Shown here: positions 20,145 through 30,466 of the stretch, piece after piece
Layout: every line of letters starts with the position of its first letter
Position numbering within the stretch: the stretch's first letter is position 1
Made by a program: the position numbers and the translations under genes
Notes under the pieces: model-generated
Told to the model about the DNA's origin: nothing
The model's database searches: none
Seen by the model: the letters and a program-made list of their open reading frames with translations, nothing else
From: Bathymodiolus brooksi
Lineage: Eukaryota > Mollusca > Bivalvia > Mytilida > Modiolidae
Reading direction: 5' to 3'
Length of the DNA stretch: 64,000 nt
NCBI GenBank assembly: GCA_963680875.1
Contig: OY804589.1
Location: 22,909,462-22,973,461, forward strand

Positions 20145-23119
20145 GTAGATAGATGTTACATGTAATAAAGTAGATAGATGTTACATGTATTAAAGTAGAT
20201 AGATGTTACATGTAATAAAATAGATAGATGTTACATGTAATAAAGTAGATAGATGTTACATGTAATAAAGTAGATAGATGCTACATGTAATAAAGTAGAT
20301 AGATGTTACATGTAATAAAGTAGATATATGTTACATGTAATAAAGTAGATAGATGGTACATGTAATAAAGTAGATATATGTTACATGTAATAAAGTAGAT
20401 AGATGTTACATGTAATAAAGTAGATAGATGTTACATGTAATAAAGTAGATAGATGTTACATGTAATAAAGTAGATAGATGTTACATGTAATAAAGTAGAT
20501 AGATTTTACATGTAATAAAGTAGATCGATGTTATATGTAGTAAAGTAGATAGATGTTACATGTAATAAAGTAGATAGATGTTACATGTAATAAAGTAGAT
20601 AGATGTTACATGTAATAAAGTAGATAAATGTTACATGTAATAAAGTAGATAGATGTTACATGTAATAAAGTAGATAGATGTTACATGGAATAAAGTAGAT
20701 CGATGTTACATGTAATAAAGTAGAAAGATGTTACATGTAATAAAGTAGATAGATGTTACATGTAATAAAGTAGATAGATGTTACATGTAATAAAGTAGAT
20801 AGATGTTACATGTAATAAAGTAGATAGATGTTACATGTAATAAAGTAGATCGATGTTACATGTAATAAAGTAGATAGATGTTACATGTAATAAAGTAGAT
20901 AGATGCTACATGTAATAAAGTAGATATATGTTACATGTAATAAAGTAGATAGATGTTACATGTAATAAAGTAGATAGATGTTACATGTAATAAAGTAGAT
21001 AGATGTTACATGTAATAAAGTAGATATATGTTACATGGAATAAAGTAAACAGATGTTACATGTAATAAAGTAGATAGATGTTACATGTAATAAAGTAAAT
21101 AGATGTTACATGTAATAACGTAGATAGATGTTACATGTAATAAAGTAGATAGATGTTACATGTAATAAAGTAGATAGATGTTACATGTAATAAAGTAGAT
21201 ATAAGTTACATGTAATAAAGTAGATATATGTTACATGTAATAAAGTAGATAGATGTTACATGTAATAAAGTAGATAGATGTTACATGTAATAAAGTAGAT
21301 AGATGTTACATGTAATAAAGTAGATAGATGTTACATGTAATAAAGTAGATAGATGTTACATGTAATAAAGTAGATAGCTGTTACATGTAATAAAGTAGAT
21401 AGATGTTACATGTAATAAAGTAGATAGATGTTACATATAATAAAGTAGATAGATGTTACATGTAATAAAGTAGATAGATGTTACATGCAATAAAGTAGAT
21501 AGATCTTACATGTAATAAAGTAGATAGATGTTACATGTAATAAAGTAAATAGATGTTACATGTAATAAAGTAAATAGATGTTACATGTAATAAAGTAGAT
21601 ATATGTTACATGTAATAAAGTAGATAGATATTACATGTATTAAAGTAGATATATGTTACATGTAATAAAGTAAATATATGTTACATGTAATAAAGTAGAT
21701 AGATGTTACATGTAATAAAGTAGATAGATGTTACATGTAATAAAGTAGACAGATGTTACATGTAATAAAGTAGATATATGTTACATGCAATAAAGTAGTT
21801 AGATATTACATGTAATAAAGTAGATCGATGTTACATGTAATAAAGTAGATCGATGTTACATGTAATAAAGTAGATAGATGTTACATGTAATAAAGAAGAT
21901 AAATGTTACATGTAATAAAGTAGATAGATGTTACATGTAATAAAGTAGACAGATGTTACATTTAATAAAGTAGATAGATGTTACATGTAATAGAGTAAAT
22001 AGATGTTATATGTAATAACGTAGATAGATGTTACATGTAATAAAGTAGATAGATGTTACATGTAAAAAAGTAGATAGATGTTACATGTAATAAAGTAGAT
22101 AGATGTTACATGTAATAAAGTAGATAGATGTTACATTTAATAAAGTAGACAGATGTTACATGTAATAAAGTAGATATATGCCACATGCAATAAAGTAGAT
22201 AGATATTACATGTAATAAAGTAGATAGATGTTACATGTAATAAAGTAGATCGATGTTACACGTAATAAAGTAGATCGATGTTACATGTAATAAAGTAGAT
22301 AGATGTTACATGTAATAAAGTAGATAGATGTTACATGTAATAAAGTAGATAGATGTTACATGTAATAAAGTAGACAGATGTTACATGTAATAAAGTAGAT
22401 AGATGTTACATGTAATAAAGTAAATAGATGTTACATGTAATAACGTAGATAGATGTTACATGTAATAAAGTAGATAGATGTTACATGTAATAAAGTAGAT
22501 AGATGTTACATGTAATAAAGTAGATAGATGTTACATGTAATAAAGTAGATAGATGTTACATGTATTAAAGTAGATAGATGTTACATGTAATAAAGTAGAT
22601 AGATGTTACATGTAATAAAGTAGATAGATGTTACATGTAATAAAGTAGATAGATGTTACATGTAATAAAGTAGATAGATGTTACATGTAATAAAGTAGAT
22701 ATATGTTACATGTAATAAAGTAGATAGATGTTACATGTAATAAAGTAGATAGATGTTACATGTAATAAAGTAGACAGATGTTACATGTAATAAAGTAGAT
22801 AGATGTTACATGTAATAAAGTAGATAGATTTTATATGTAATAAAGTAGATAGATGTTACATGTAATAAAGTAGATAGATGTTACATGTAATAAAGTAGAT
22901 ATATGTTACATGTAATAAAGTAGATATATGTTACATGTAATAAAGTAGATAGATGTTACATGTAATAAAGTAGATAGATGTTACATGTAATAAAGTAGAT
23001 AGATGTTACATGTAATAAAGTAGATAGATGTTACATGTAATAAAGTAGATAGATGTTACATGTAATAAAGTAGATAGATGTTACATGTAATAACGTAGAT
23101 AGATGTTACATGCAATAAA
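20145..23119 (+). repeat. 25-bp satellite array 2, about 119 units
   Basis: Same unit as array 1. The unit start falls at 20145 and still falls in register at 23095, 118 units later, so essentially all variation is by substitution with no net indel. Variant units recur at long intervals. A 'taacgtag' unit occurs near 21116, 22016, 22441 and 23091, spaced 36, 17 and 26 units apart. Groups of variants near 21746-21850 reappear about 400-425 bp later, near 22145-22290, which indicates higher-order repeats. Confidence 0.95.
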
Positions 23120-23397
23120 ACGAGTGTTAGGGATACATACGTTATATGTCATATTACTATTGCTTTTGACAAAAAGTGCCATTTTCCACGCGTTGCAAGC
23201 TTTAGTTTCTCTGCACATTATTGACCACGTCGGAAGTCCTGCCTTTTCTGAACATAATGAACTATGTTTTGAATGTCAGACATCGACACGCAGCCCCTTC
23301 TTGATGACACCACGGATATGTTCCGCTTGTCGTAAACACCTCCCGGTCCTTTCCTCATTCATGACTTATCACCGGGTTTGAAACTTGATTAACACGA

Positions 23398-23625
23398 CGG
23401 GAGCCACTAGTGGAGCAGGAATTGCCTACCCTTTCGGAGCACCTGAGTTTATCCCCGGTTTATAGTGGGGTTCGTGTTACTCGATCTATAGTTTTATGCG
23501 TATGTTTTGTAGATCGTTGTTTGTCATTTTGTACTTTTTTCTTTTGGCCATTGTGTTGTCTGTTCTTATTCGATTTACGGGTTCTAAATACGCCTTGGGT
23601 ATCTTCAAACTCTTCTTACTAATCT
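23398..23625 (+). repeat. Dispersed repeat M, best-preserved copy
   Basis: Starts 'gggagccactagtggagc', continues 'aggaattgcctaccctttc', 'ggagcacctgag', 'tagtggggttcgtgtta', 'tgttttgtagatcgttg', 'ggccattgtgttgtctg' and 'cgatttacgggttc', and ends at 'ttgggtatcttc'. This is the reference copy for the family in this window. I recognise the pattern from mussel sequence, but cannot check a database. Confidence 0.8.
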
Positions 23626-24285
23626 GAAGGAAATTTAACCTTACTGCAAAAAGCCAAAACAAATAGCACCAACCCTCCATGGATACACAATTTATATATC
23701 TCAATTAATACTCCAAAATGTGTGTATCCTTTCGGAATTTTCTTGATCAAGTAGGGATTTCCTCCAAGCTAGACGCATAGTGCTTGTGATTATTAGATCT
23801 ACGTCTTTTATTGATCTCTAAGCTGTGTGTTTCAAAGATAACTGTGTATCCTATCGGAATTTTCTTGATAGATCGATATAATAGTACAAGTACCTTGTAC
23901 GGGTGTGCTTCTTCTACATGTGGAGCAAAAACTTACCCTATGTTCACGGATTGTTGATGGATTCCGTATCCCTTATAAATAACTGAGTGAACATAGTAAC
24001 GTACGCGGAGTTCTAATTTTAAACTTTATGAATATGAGAGTTATTTTATATTTCTTCCCCTATTTCCATACCTTATATACACCTAGGCTGTTTTACTTGT
24101 TTATATTCCTTCTACATGTATTTATTATTGAAAATTACAGTTTCTAAATAATATAATTATTATCAAAACTAAGATTCCCCTTTCAGGCATAGGTGACCGA
24201 AGACGACTTTGACTATCCTTTTTAGGTCCTTTGGTATTATTACTCCCAAACACCTTTAAATTAGTTAGCTTTCCAATTTCTCGAT
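23626..24285. other. AT-rich intergenic stretch, nothing firm
   Basis: An internal repeat of 'tgtatcct(t/a)tcggaattt' with 'tcttgat' occurs near 23725 and 23847, a possible small two-copy duplication. No coding signal was identified. Confidence 0.4.
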
Positions 24286-24355
24286 TCTGAGTGTATCTGA
24301 TGAAGGTTATTCCAGAAAAAAACCTTGTGCGCACTAATGTTGATATCTACCTGTT
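24286..24355 (-). repeat. Dispersed 'TAGATATC' motif, reverse orientation
   Basis: On the minus strand: 'aggtagatatcaacatt', 'agtgcgcac', 'tctggaataacct' and 'atcagatac' in the same order as at 11596-11660 and 16702-16760. Confidence 0.55.
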
Positions 24356-24363
24356 TTGTTCCA

Positions 24364-24512
24364 GTATTGTTATAAATACTGTTATAGTGACAGCCGGAAA
24401 CTTTGAGCCGTAATGAAAGCGGACGGTTTGGCGCTTTAAGATCTGATTGAACCCACCATTTCTTTAGAAATGCCTGTACCAAGTCAGGGTCATTACGGTT
24501 TTCACAGTTTTC
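24364..24512 (+). repeat. 148-bp repeat shared with 12383-12530
   Basis: Near-identical second copy. Here it is followed by different sequence rather than by a SINE B tail. Confidence 0.8.
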
Positions 24513-24667
24513 CGGTTGTTGACTGATTTTGTCTGTTTATATACTTATGAGTTTTGACTTTCCCTTTGTAAGATTGTTCGGAATTTGGTAATTTTGTTAT
24601 TACCCTTATTCTCATCAAGATAAGAAAGCAACAATGACGAATTAAACTTGATATCTGCGTCTTAATG

Positions 24668-24731
24668 GAGTTTGTATTGATAATTTTGTGCATTAAGATA
24701 AAAAAGCAACAAGGACGGAAAACTCAATATT
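24668..24731. repeat. LINE-flanking duplication, 3' side copy
   Basis: 64-bp segment beginning 'gagtttgtattgataattt' and ending 'ggaaaactcaatatt'. It is repeated at 26233-26296 with a single mismatch ('aagata' versus 'aagatg'). The two copies exactly bracket the minus-strand LINE, as a target-site duplication would. Confidence 0.85.
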
Positions 24732-26232
24732 TTTTTTTTTTTTACTTTTATTTTTTTAGACATTTTCAAAATATATACATAACAAACACAGACATTACAC
24801 AACAGCACAGACAAAGACATTATTTGTACATACATTTTCAATACAAACATATGAAATGTTGTGTCCCCTTGTCTCCATGCAATAAACCAAATACATAGTT
24901 TATTTAAGAATATATGTCATCAGATTTTGATTTACCCCTTATATATAATTATATATACATGAGTTTCTAATATAAGTTTCTTATGTATAAATTATTTTCT
25001 TGCATGTTGACAAAAGTAGACCACTATAAATTAAGTTCATGTATGTAACACCATTTATGATCATGGTTGTACATTTTATTTTCAACAAGTGCATTAATCT
25101 TTTCGATTTTCTCTTTTTGTTTAACTTTAACTTTGAAAATGTTAAGGAATGGTTTTGTGTCAGTTTATTTACAACAGTGAATATAATTTCTTGCCACAAG
25201 GAATAAAAATGGAACAATTTTTTGCAAGGAGCTTTCATCTGAAAAAATACCTAAAAATGTTTCTTTTGGGGTTAATTCAAAAACTTCTAAATCTAAAGCT
25301 GATGAAAGCCAGATATTAAATGAAGTCCAAAATCTCTTTGCCACAGGGCAGCCCCACAGATAGTGTAAGATGGAGTCTTCTTCTTCGTTACAGAAATTAC
25401 ATAATACACTGTTTTTTATTCCCATTTTGTGTAATAACTTGTTATTTGGAAGTATATGATGCAGAAGTTTGAACTGAAAATTTCTTAATTTTGTATCATT
25501 TGTGATTCTATAAATATCATTAAACAACATACTACCATCTAGTTCAGTATCAAGTTTTTGTTCCCATTTCACAATGCCTTTTACAAAATTTTCTTTTTCA
25601 TCTTTTTCTATGAAATATTTGTATATATATTTTGAAATATCTTTCCTCTGCATCATATTAGTTATCAAAGGTGGTTTCATTTCCAAGTCATCAGTACTGT
25701 AATGTTTTTTAAAAACAGATATAATACCATAATATGTAATAGCATTTATATTCACATTGCATTTATCAAGAAACATTTGATATGTTAGAAATCTATAATT
25801 GTCATCAATGAGGTCCTCTATCTTTTTAATGCCATTTTCTGACATGCATTTTAAATAAAGTACTCTGTCATTTATCTTCAAGTGTGAATTGTACCATATA
25901 AAGTCTGTTTTTGTGACTTTATTTGAGTCATCATTAAAGTTTAAAGATGAGTACCACAAGAGTAAATCCTGTCAAAATTTTGATTTGATAACCAACTTAT
26001 GAGCATCTTTTAAATTTAAATTACTCTCCCATATAATCTTATCTTGTAATCGTGAACAACGGGCACATATCAAATGTTTCCAAAATGCATTGTAATCTTC
26101 ATTATAAAGCTTATATATCCACTGAAATTTAACAGATTTGGCATATATCTTTATATTAGTCAAATGTAGTCCACCTTCTGTTTTTTCTTTAAATAAAATA
26201 GTTTTTTTAATCTTTGCTGGTTTATCATCCCA
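24732..26232 (-). mobile_element. 5'-truncated LINE retrotransposon (L1/Tx1-like)
   Basis: The element is inserted on the minus strand. Its 3' end is a poly(A) tail, seen on the plus strand as about 13-14 T at 24730-24743. Its 5' end at 26232 begins inside the reverse-transcriptase ORF at a 'WDDKPAKIKK' motif, typical of the region after the RT core in L1/Tx1-type LINEs. The insertion is bounded by 64-bp direct repeats with one mismatch. Truncation, poly(A) and target duplication together show target-primed reverse transcription. The 3' UTR is about 290 bp. Confidence 0.88.
25024..26232 (-). pseudogene. C-terminal part of a LINE ORF2 (post-RT region and zinc knuckle)
   Basis: The frame runs from 26232 to a stop at 25024-25026, about 400 codons, with two premature stops: TGA at 25972-25974 and TAA at 25165-25167. 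The same frame continues across both, so there are no frameshifts. The N-terminal part has 'WDDKPAKIKK' and 'EGGLHLTNI', the conserved block after the RT domain. The middle has 'FQFKLLHHILPNN'. Around 25395 lies the zinc-finger-like 'CNFC....DSILHYLWGC'. The region after the second stop ('TDTKPFLNIF', 'EKIEKINALVEN') still looks like a LINE C-terminus, so TAA 25165 is a mutation and not the natural end. The RT catalytic motif and endonuclease are missing through 5' truncation. Confidence 0.85.
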
Positions 26233-26296
26233 GAGTTTGTATTGATAATTTTGTGCATTAAGATGAAAAAGCAACAAGGACGGAAAACTCAATATT
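26233..26296. repeat. LINE-flanking duplication, 5' side copy
   Basis: Matches 24668-24731 with one mismatch. It continues into unique sequence ('gacaaaaattatttcccg') that represents the pre-insertion locus. Confidence 0.85.
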
Positions 26297-26514
26297 GACA
26301 AAAATTATTTCCCGTTCCTTATTGTAGTGATATTGTTAATAATAAGGAAGTAAAAACAAAGAAGGACGTAATTTTTGGTTTATATTTTTACGTTGATATT
26401 AAGCTTAGATGAGTGTTGTTTGTTGTATGTTTGTTTAAATGAGGATTAAATACATTTAGTATTCATTTGGCATGTCAAAATTACATTCGTAGAAGCTGGG
26501 AATAACTTACTAAA

Positions 26515-26570
26515 AACATAGATATCTAATTTAATGCAGACGACGAATTTGATGGAATAATAATATATAC
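26515..26570 (+). repeat. Dispersed 'TAGATATCTAATTTA' motif upstream of the receptor
   Basis: 'acatagatatctaatttaat', 'gcagacgacga' and 'gatggaataa' match the block order of the copies at 4528, 16702, 18786 and 29404. It directly precedes the 26-bp array. Confidence 0.6.
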
Positions 26571-26826
26571 GAACCTACAACAAGTACGTTCGCTCAGAAC
26601 ATTCATCAAGTGCGCTCGCGCAGAACATATATCAAGTACGCTCGCTCTGAACCTACAACAAGTACGCTCGCTCTGAACCTATATCAAGTACGCTCGCTCT
26701 GAACCTACACCAAGTACGCTCGCACAGAACATTCATCAAGTACGCTCGCTCAGAACATTCATCAAGTACGCTCGCTCAGAACATTCATCAAGTACGCTCG
26801 CTCAGAACATTCATCAGGTACGCTCA
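26571..26826 (+). repeat. 26-bp tandem array, 10 units, just upstream of the receptor ATG
   Basis: The unit is 'gaacattcatcaagtac' then 'gctcgctca', with alternate versions 'gaacctacaacaagtac' and 'gaacctatatcaagtac'. Units start every 26 bp from 26571 to 26805. The same core as a single unit ('aacgttcatcaagtacgctc') occurs at 16743 and 18825 in the duplicated blocks, followed by the same 'caaa...ataa(c/t)ttaaaagt' context that follows the array here (26825-26863). The array therefore grew from one unit of a receptor-locus 5' flank. Confidence 0.92.
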
Positions 26827-26912
26827 AACGCAAATCAATGGACAGCTAAATAATTTAAAAGTCGTTGACAGGGAGCGTACTTGTTAAAGTGTGGCTACCG
26901 TGTGAGGAAAAC

Positions 26913-28100
26913 ATGTCGAACATAACACTGGAAGAATGGAATGCTGAAATTACACAAAACTTAATTCCAAATATTGTGATACTTTCATTGTACCTTATTA
27001 TTGGTGTGTTTGGTAATCTAATTGTCATTGCTGTATATACATTCCAAATGAAGGAGAAAACTGACGAGCGTTATTTCGTACCAATTTTGGCAGTTTGTGA
27101 TATGATAAGTGCATCATACATCTCAATAATATCCATTTACCAAAATACACACCACGTTAGCTTTTCTAGTGTTATATTGTGTCAAGTTGCTCAATTCTTC
27201 GTTGGACTAACCACATACATTCCCATTTTGTTATTAGTTATAATTGCAGTTCAAAGGTATACCAAAGTATGCAAACCTCTTAGACCACCGATGCCGTTGT
27301 ACGTTAAACGGTGCATAGTTTGCATTGCCTTTGTCTTTTCGATTTTGGTTGCGATACCTATTCCTTTAGTGTATGGCGTTGTTCCATTCAACACTAAAGA
27401 ATACATAATTACCGGAAGTCGATGTGGGAAAGTAAAAGAAGGTACCAAACTGGTACGATCTATTTACGGAGTTGTCATAGGCTTAAGTGCCTTTATCATA
27501 ATCATAGTTCTTATTGGACTTTACAGTAAAATTGGATACACAGTATATAAAGCATTCAAAAGTGATAAATATGAGCAAACACACACACGACCGGAACTAA
27601 ATATAAAACCGGAAGTACAGGAATCATCCACATTCTATAAGGAAGACCGATATGTGACGTCAACTACTGAGGCTGAAGATACGGATGTAAATTGCGATGA
27701 TACGTCATTAGATGAACCGGTAGCGACTTCAAATGATATTTCAACAAATGGCGGCAAAGAAGTGAAAATCAAATATATTACTTCAAAGAGTCGAAAAATA
27801 AAAAATCGTCAACTGACTACTAAAATTACAATGATGTTTCTGGTAATTACAATAGTGTTTCTATTGAGTTACGTTCCTAAGGTCATACTGCTAATCATCG
27901 AAGGCATATCTCCACATTTCTGGGAACAACTGTCCAATACACAACGACCAGGAATTATCTTCTTGTATCATATGTTTATTATCAATAACATAGCCAATCC
28001 TTTCGTTTACGCTTTCATGGATTTGAAATTTCGGAATAACTCTAAACTTTTCTTGCAACGTATATGCATATGCAGTAGGCAACAACTGGTACAATGGTAG
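26913..28100 (+). CDS. Intronless rhodopsin-like (class A) G-protein-coupled receptor, orphan
   Basis: A seven-transmembrane receptor at the plasma membrane, expected to signal through heterotrimeric G proteins; its ligand is unknown. 395 aa from ATG 26913; the longer frame from a TTG at 26865 is not supported. An N-glycosylation site is at N3. TM1 is about 20-43 with N35 of GN. TM2 is 56-77 with D63. TM3 starts at C90, which would pair with C171 in ECL2. QRY (114-116) replaces the usual DRY. TM4 is 134-155 and TM5 184-206. A charged third loop spans 207-302. TM6 is 303-328 with 'FLLSYVPK' where FxxCWxP is usual. TM7 has NPFVY (362-366). The tail has Cys at 385 and 387 for possible palmitoylation. 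It resembles orphan receptor expansions in bivalves. The paralogue at 14307 is broken. No intron is needed. Assignment to a peptide-receptor-like group is inference. Confidence 0.88.
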   Translation: MSNITLEEWNAEITQNLIPNIVILSLYLIIGVFGNLIVIAVYTFQMKEKTDERYFVPILAVCDMISASYISIISIYQNTHHVSFSSVILCQVAQFFVGLTTYIPILLLVIIAVQRYTKVCKPLRPPMPLYVKRCIVCIAFVFSILVAIPIPLVYGVVPFNTKEYIITGSRCGKVKEGTKLVRSIYGVVIGLSAFIIIIVLIGLYSKIGYTVYKAFKSDKYEQTHTRPELNIKPEVQESSTFYKEDRYVTSTTEAEDTDVNCDDTSLDEPVATSNDISTNGGKEVKIKYITSKSRKIKNRQLTTKITMMFLVITIVFLLSYVPKVILLIIEGISPHFWEQLSNTQRPGIIFLYHMFIINNIANPFVYAFMDLKFRNNSKLFLQRICICSRQQLVQW

Positions 28101-28291
28101 GAAAGAAAGTAGGTACCAGTATAGAGAAAACGGAAGTGAGATTTGGCACATGCCACACAAATTTCGGAATAACTCTAAACTTTTCTTGCAACGTATATGC
28201 ATATCCAGTAGGCAACAACTGGTACAATGGTAGGAACAAAAGAATGTACCAGTAGAACGGAAACGGAAGTGAGATTTCCCACATGCCAGAC
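28026..28291 (+). repeat. Tandem duplication of the receptor's last codons and 3' flank, 133-bp unit
   Basis: 'aaatttcggaataactctaa' starts at 28026 (coding, residue about 372) and again at 28159. The second unit repeats the final 25 codons including the stop, then the same 3' flank ('cggaagtgagattt', 'cacatgcca'). A few substitutions separate the copies. The second copy is non-coding debris downstream of the real stop. Confidence 0.9.
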
Positions 28292-28299
28292 ACATATTT

Positions 28300-28829
28300 A
28301 GCAAGGACTATGACACGATATGGCTAACTTTCATTTTAAGGATCAAAAGCAAACATTTCTATCAATTAAATTCATAACCTACATAAAAAGATGATCGGGG
28401 TTTGTGCTAAAAGTTAAAAGATCTTAAGATCGATATTCCTTGAAGACAATAAACAATGAAATCATTATCACACGTAAAAAATTAAAACTAACTTATTAAT
28501 GTCATTGTGGTTTTTATTTTGGTACATATTCAATTGGATGTATGTTCTTTTAATTTGCCGTAAACTATTTTCTTATCATGAAAAAGGGATTTTTCAGAAA
28601 ATAATATTATTTCTCCTGTATTGCAAAATCAAATCTACTGTTCATTGGCTTCTTCTTTCCGTCGTTAATTTAAGTTCATATTACACTTCCACTAACGGAC
28701 ATATGATATCTATGTTCAAACAAAATTCCACTTCCCGCCACCAGCCAAAAGTAAAAATAATAGTCGTTCTTAAATAATATATTTTCTGAAATATTATTAT
28801 TATGCTTCCTGTATAAAAAAAAACATGTT
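28300..28829. other. 3' flank of the receptor, nothing recognised
   Basis: AT-rich, with AATAAA-type hexamers at chance frequency. A 92-codon ORF at 28499-28777 has no protein-like pattern. Confidence 0.4.
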
Positions 28830-29005
28830 AGAGATAGTCGCAGGGGAAAGCCATAATGGACAATCCTAATTCACAGGCAGCATTGGACACAAGAGACAAA
28901 GCGATGATAAACAAAACACAGAAAATTTAAAAGATGAGCAACACAGATCCAAACAAAAAAATAAAATAAATCGGTAGTGAACCCAGGTGTTCGTGAAGGC
29001 TATGC
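28830..29005 (-). repeat. Dispersed repeat M copy, degenerate
   Basis: On the plus strand 'gatgataaacaaaacacag', 'gagcaacacagatcc' and 'gtgaacccaggtgttcg' are complements of the family's core and head. Confidence 0.6.
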
Positions 29006-29403
29006 AGTTGATATTTCTTATAACACATCCCTTGTGTACCTCTGGATATCCACTCGAGTAAAGAATATATTGTCAGTTGTTGTAGTAGTTTTATGTATAG
29101 GAAAACCAATTAATTTGAAGAATTATGGATGTACATTTTATTACCACCAAACTTTGTAATACCATATAGGGCAGATACCTTCGTTGCCGATCGACCAAGG
29201 TCATTCACTGCAAACCACAATCATAGCACTGCTTATGTGGGTTGGTGTACCGATGCACACATCAAGATTTCCAGACACCTACCTACTCAGGGTAGGATGT
29301 GTCACCGGTTTTTTCATAATATCTCTCCGGAAGTTCTCCATGCATTAGTGTGGATGTCATGACATAGCCTAAGCATCACTTAAAGTAATAATAAGAATAA
29401 TAA
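29006..29403. other. Intergenic stretch, nothing recognised
   Basis: A GC-richer patch at 29160-29360 ('gcagataccttcgttgcc') has no continuous coding frame that I recognise. Confidence 0.4.
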
Positions 29404-29470
29404 ACACTTAGATATCTAATTTAGCACACACGACGCATCTCTGTATTGACCTTCACCAGGCACGGTCATA
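29404..29470 (+). repeat. Dispersed 'TAGATATCTAATTTAG' motif
   Basis: 'cacttagatatctaatttag' is followed by 'cacacacgacgca', 'tctgtattgacctt' and 'caccaggcacg', aligning with the other copies. Confidence 0.65.
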
Positions 29471-29683
29471 ATCAAAAGATTGGAAAGCCAAATGATTTAA
29501 TTACTTGCGGGGCAAAAAACCCAAAGTCCTTGAATAGGACAGCCATGATATATCTAAGTGAGGAGAAACTTGGCTTTAATAATAATAAATAACTCTTATT
29601 AGGTATAGGATATTCCTTTGAGCGATTTGATATTTGCAAAGACTGTGAATTGCGGAAACCTATGCATTGACAAATTTGGTTGA

Positions 29684-30117
29684 AATCACATCTCTCACCT
29701 GCTCCAATTATTGATATGTCTCCGAGTAGGTTTGTTTGTTTATTTGTTTGTTTGTTTGATGGTGCTTAGCGCAACTTTCAACAATATTTCAGTTATATTG
29801 TGGTGGTTATTAATATAGTGGAGATACTCCACTATGGGTCACATGCAAGTAACCTTATGTTTCGGTCCAATTAAAATGGCGCTTATGTGACAATGAAATG
29901 ATTATAATTTAAAATCAAACTGCTACGAGCAATCCGAATAGTCGCAAAAAATCAAAATACGTATTCATCATATCATTAGATATTCATAGTGAAAACGTAG
30001 ATATTATATTAAGTGCGCATGACGTAGGGCCACTCGCATGTGATCCGTAATGGGATTTTTGCAGATTTCCTACACCGCGATATATCACTGAAAGGGGCAC
30101 AAGTAAGAGATGTGATT
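29684..30117. repeat. MITE-like unit with 22-24-bp terminal inverted repeats
   Basis: The left end 'aatcacatctctcacctg' (29684) and the right end, read on the minus strand from 30117, 'aatcacatctcttacttg' form inverted repeats. A second, inner pair is 'gggtcacatgcaagtaacc' (29837) and 'ggatcacatgcgagtggcc' (complement, about 30035-30055). A SINE B tail in reverse (29740-29812) and a dispersed-motif copy (29998-30025) lie inside. No target duplication was confirmed. Confidence 0.45.
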
Positions 30118-30227
30118 GTAACGAGATTGATACATTGACTACTAAAAGTCAACATGACAGAGCCAGCTTGGTAGTAGGTACGATAAACGGCGTTTTAAAA
30201 CACGGTTCACCTACTTACACAGAGACT

Positions 30228-30466
30228 GTCGTGATCTATGGTAGTTGGATTTACAACTATTTGTGTAATCAGTGTCAATCACCACTAAATTTGTGAGTTC
30301 GAATCCCGTTCATGGTGAGGTGTACTGTAAGTGATAGTTTGTCAGTGACTTGCGCCAGATCGGATTTTCTTCGGGTAATCTGGTTTCCTCCACCAATAAA
30401 ACTGACCGGCACGATGTACCTGAAAAATTGCTTAAAGGGGCGTTAAACACCATAGCGCTAATCATA
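30228..30466 (+). repeat. SINE family B copy
   Basis: Near full length: head 'tatggtagttggatttacaa', B-box 'gagttcgaatcccg', tail 'tttcctccaccaataaaact' and end 'gcgttaaacaccatagcgct'. Confidence 0.8.

Noticed and set aside
18034..23119. CRISPR-like regular repeats of 25 bp
   Set aside because: Units are contiguous with no spacers, the sequence is eukaryotic, and there are no cas-like genes.
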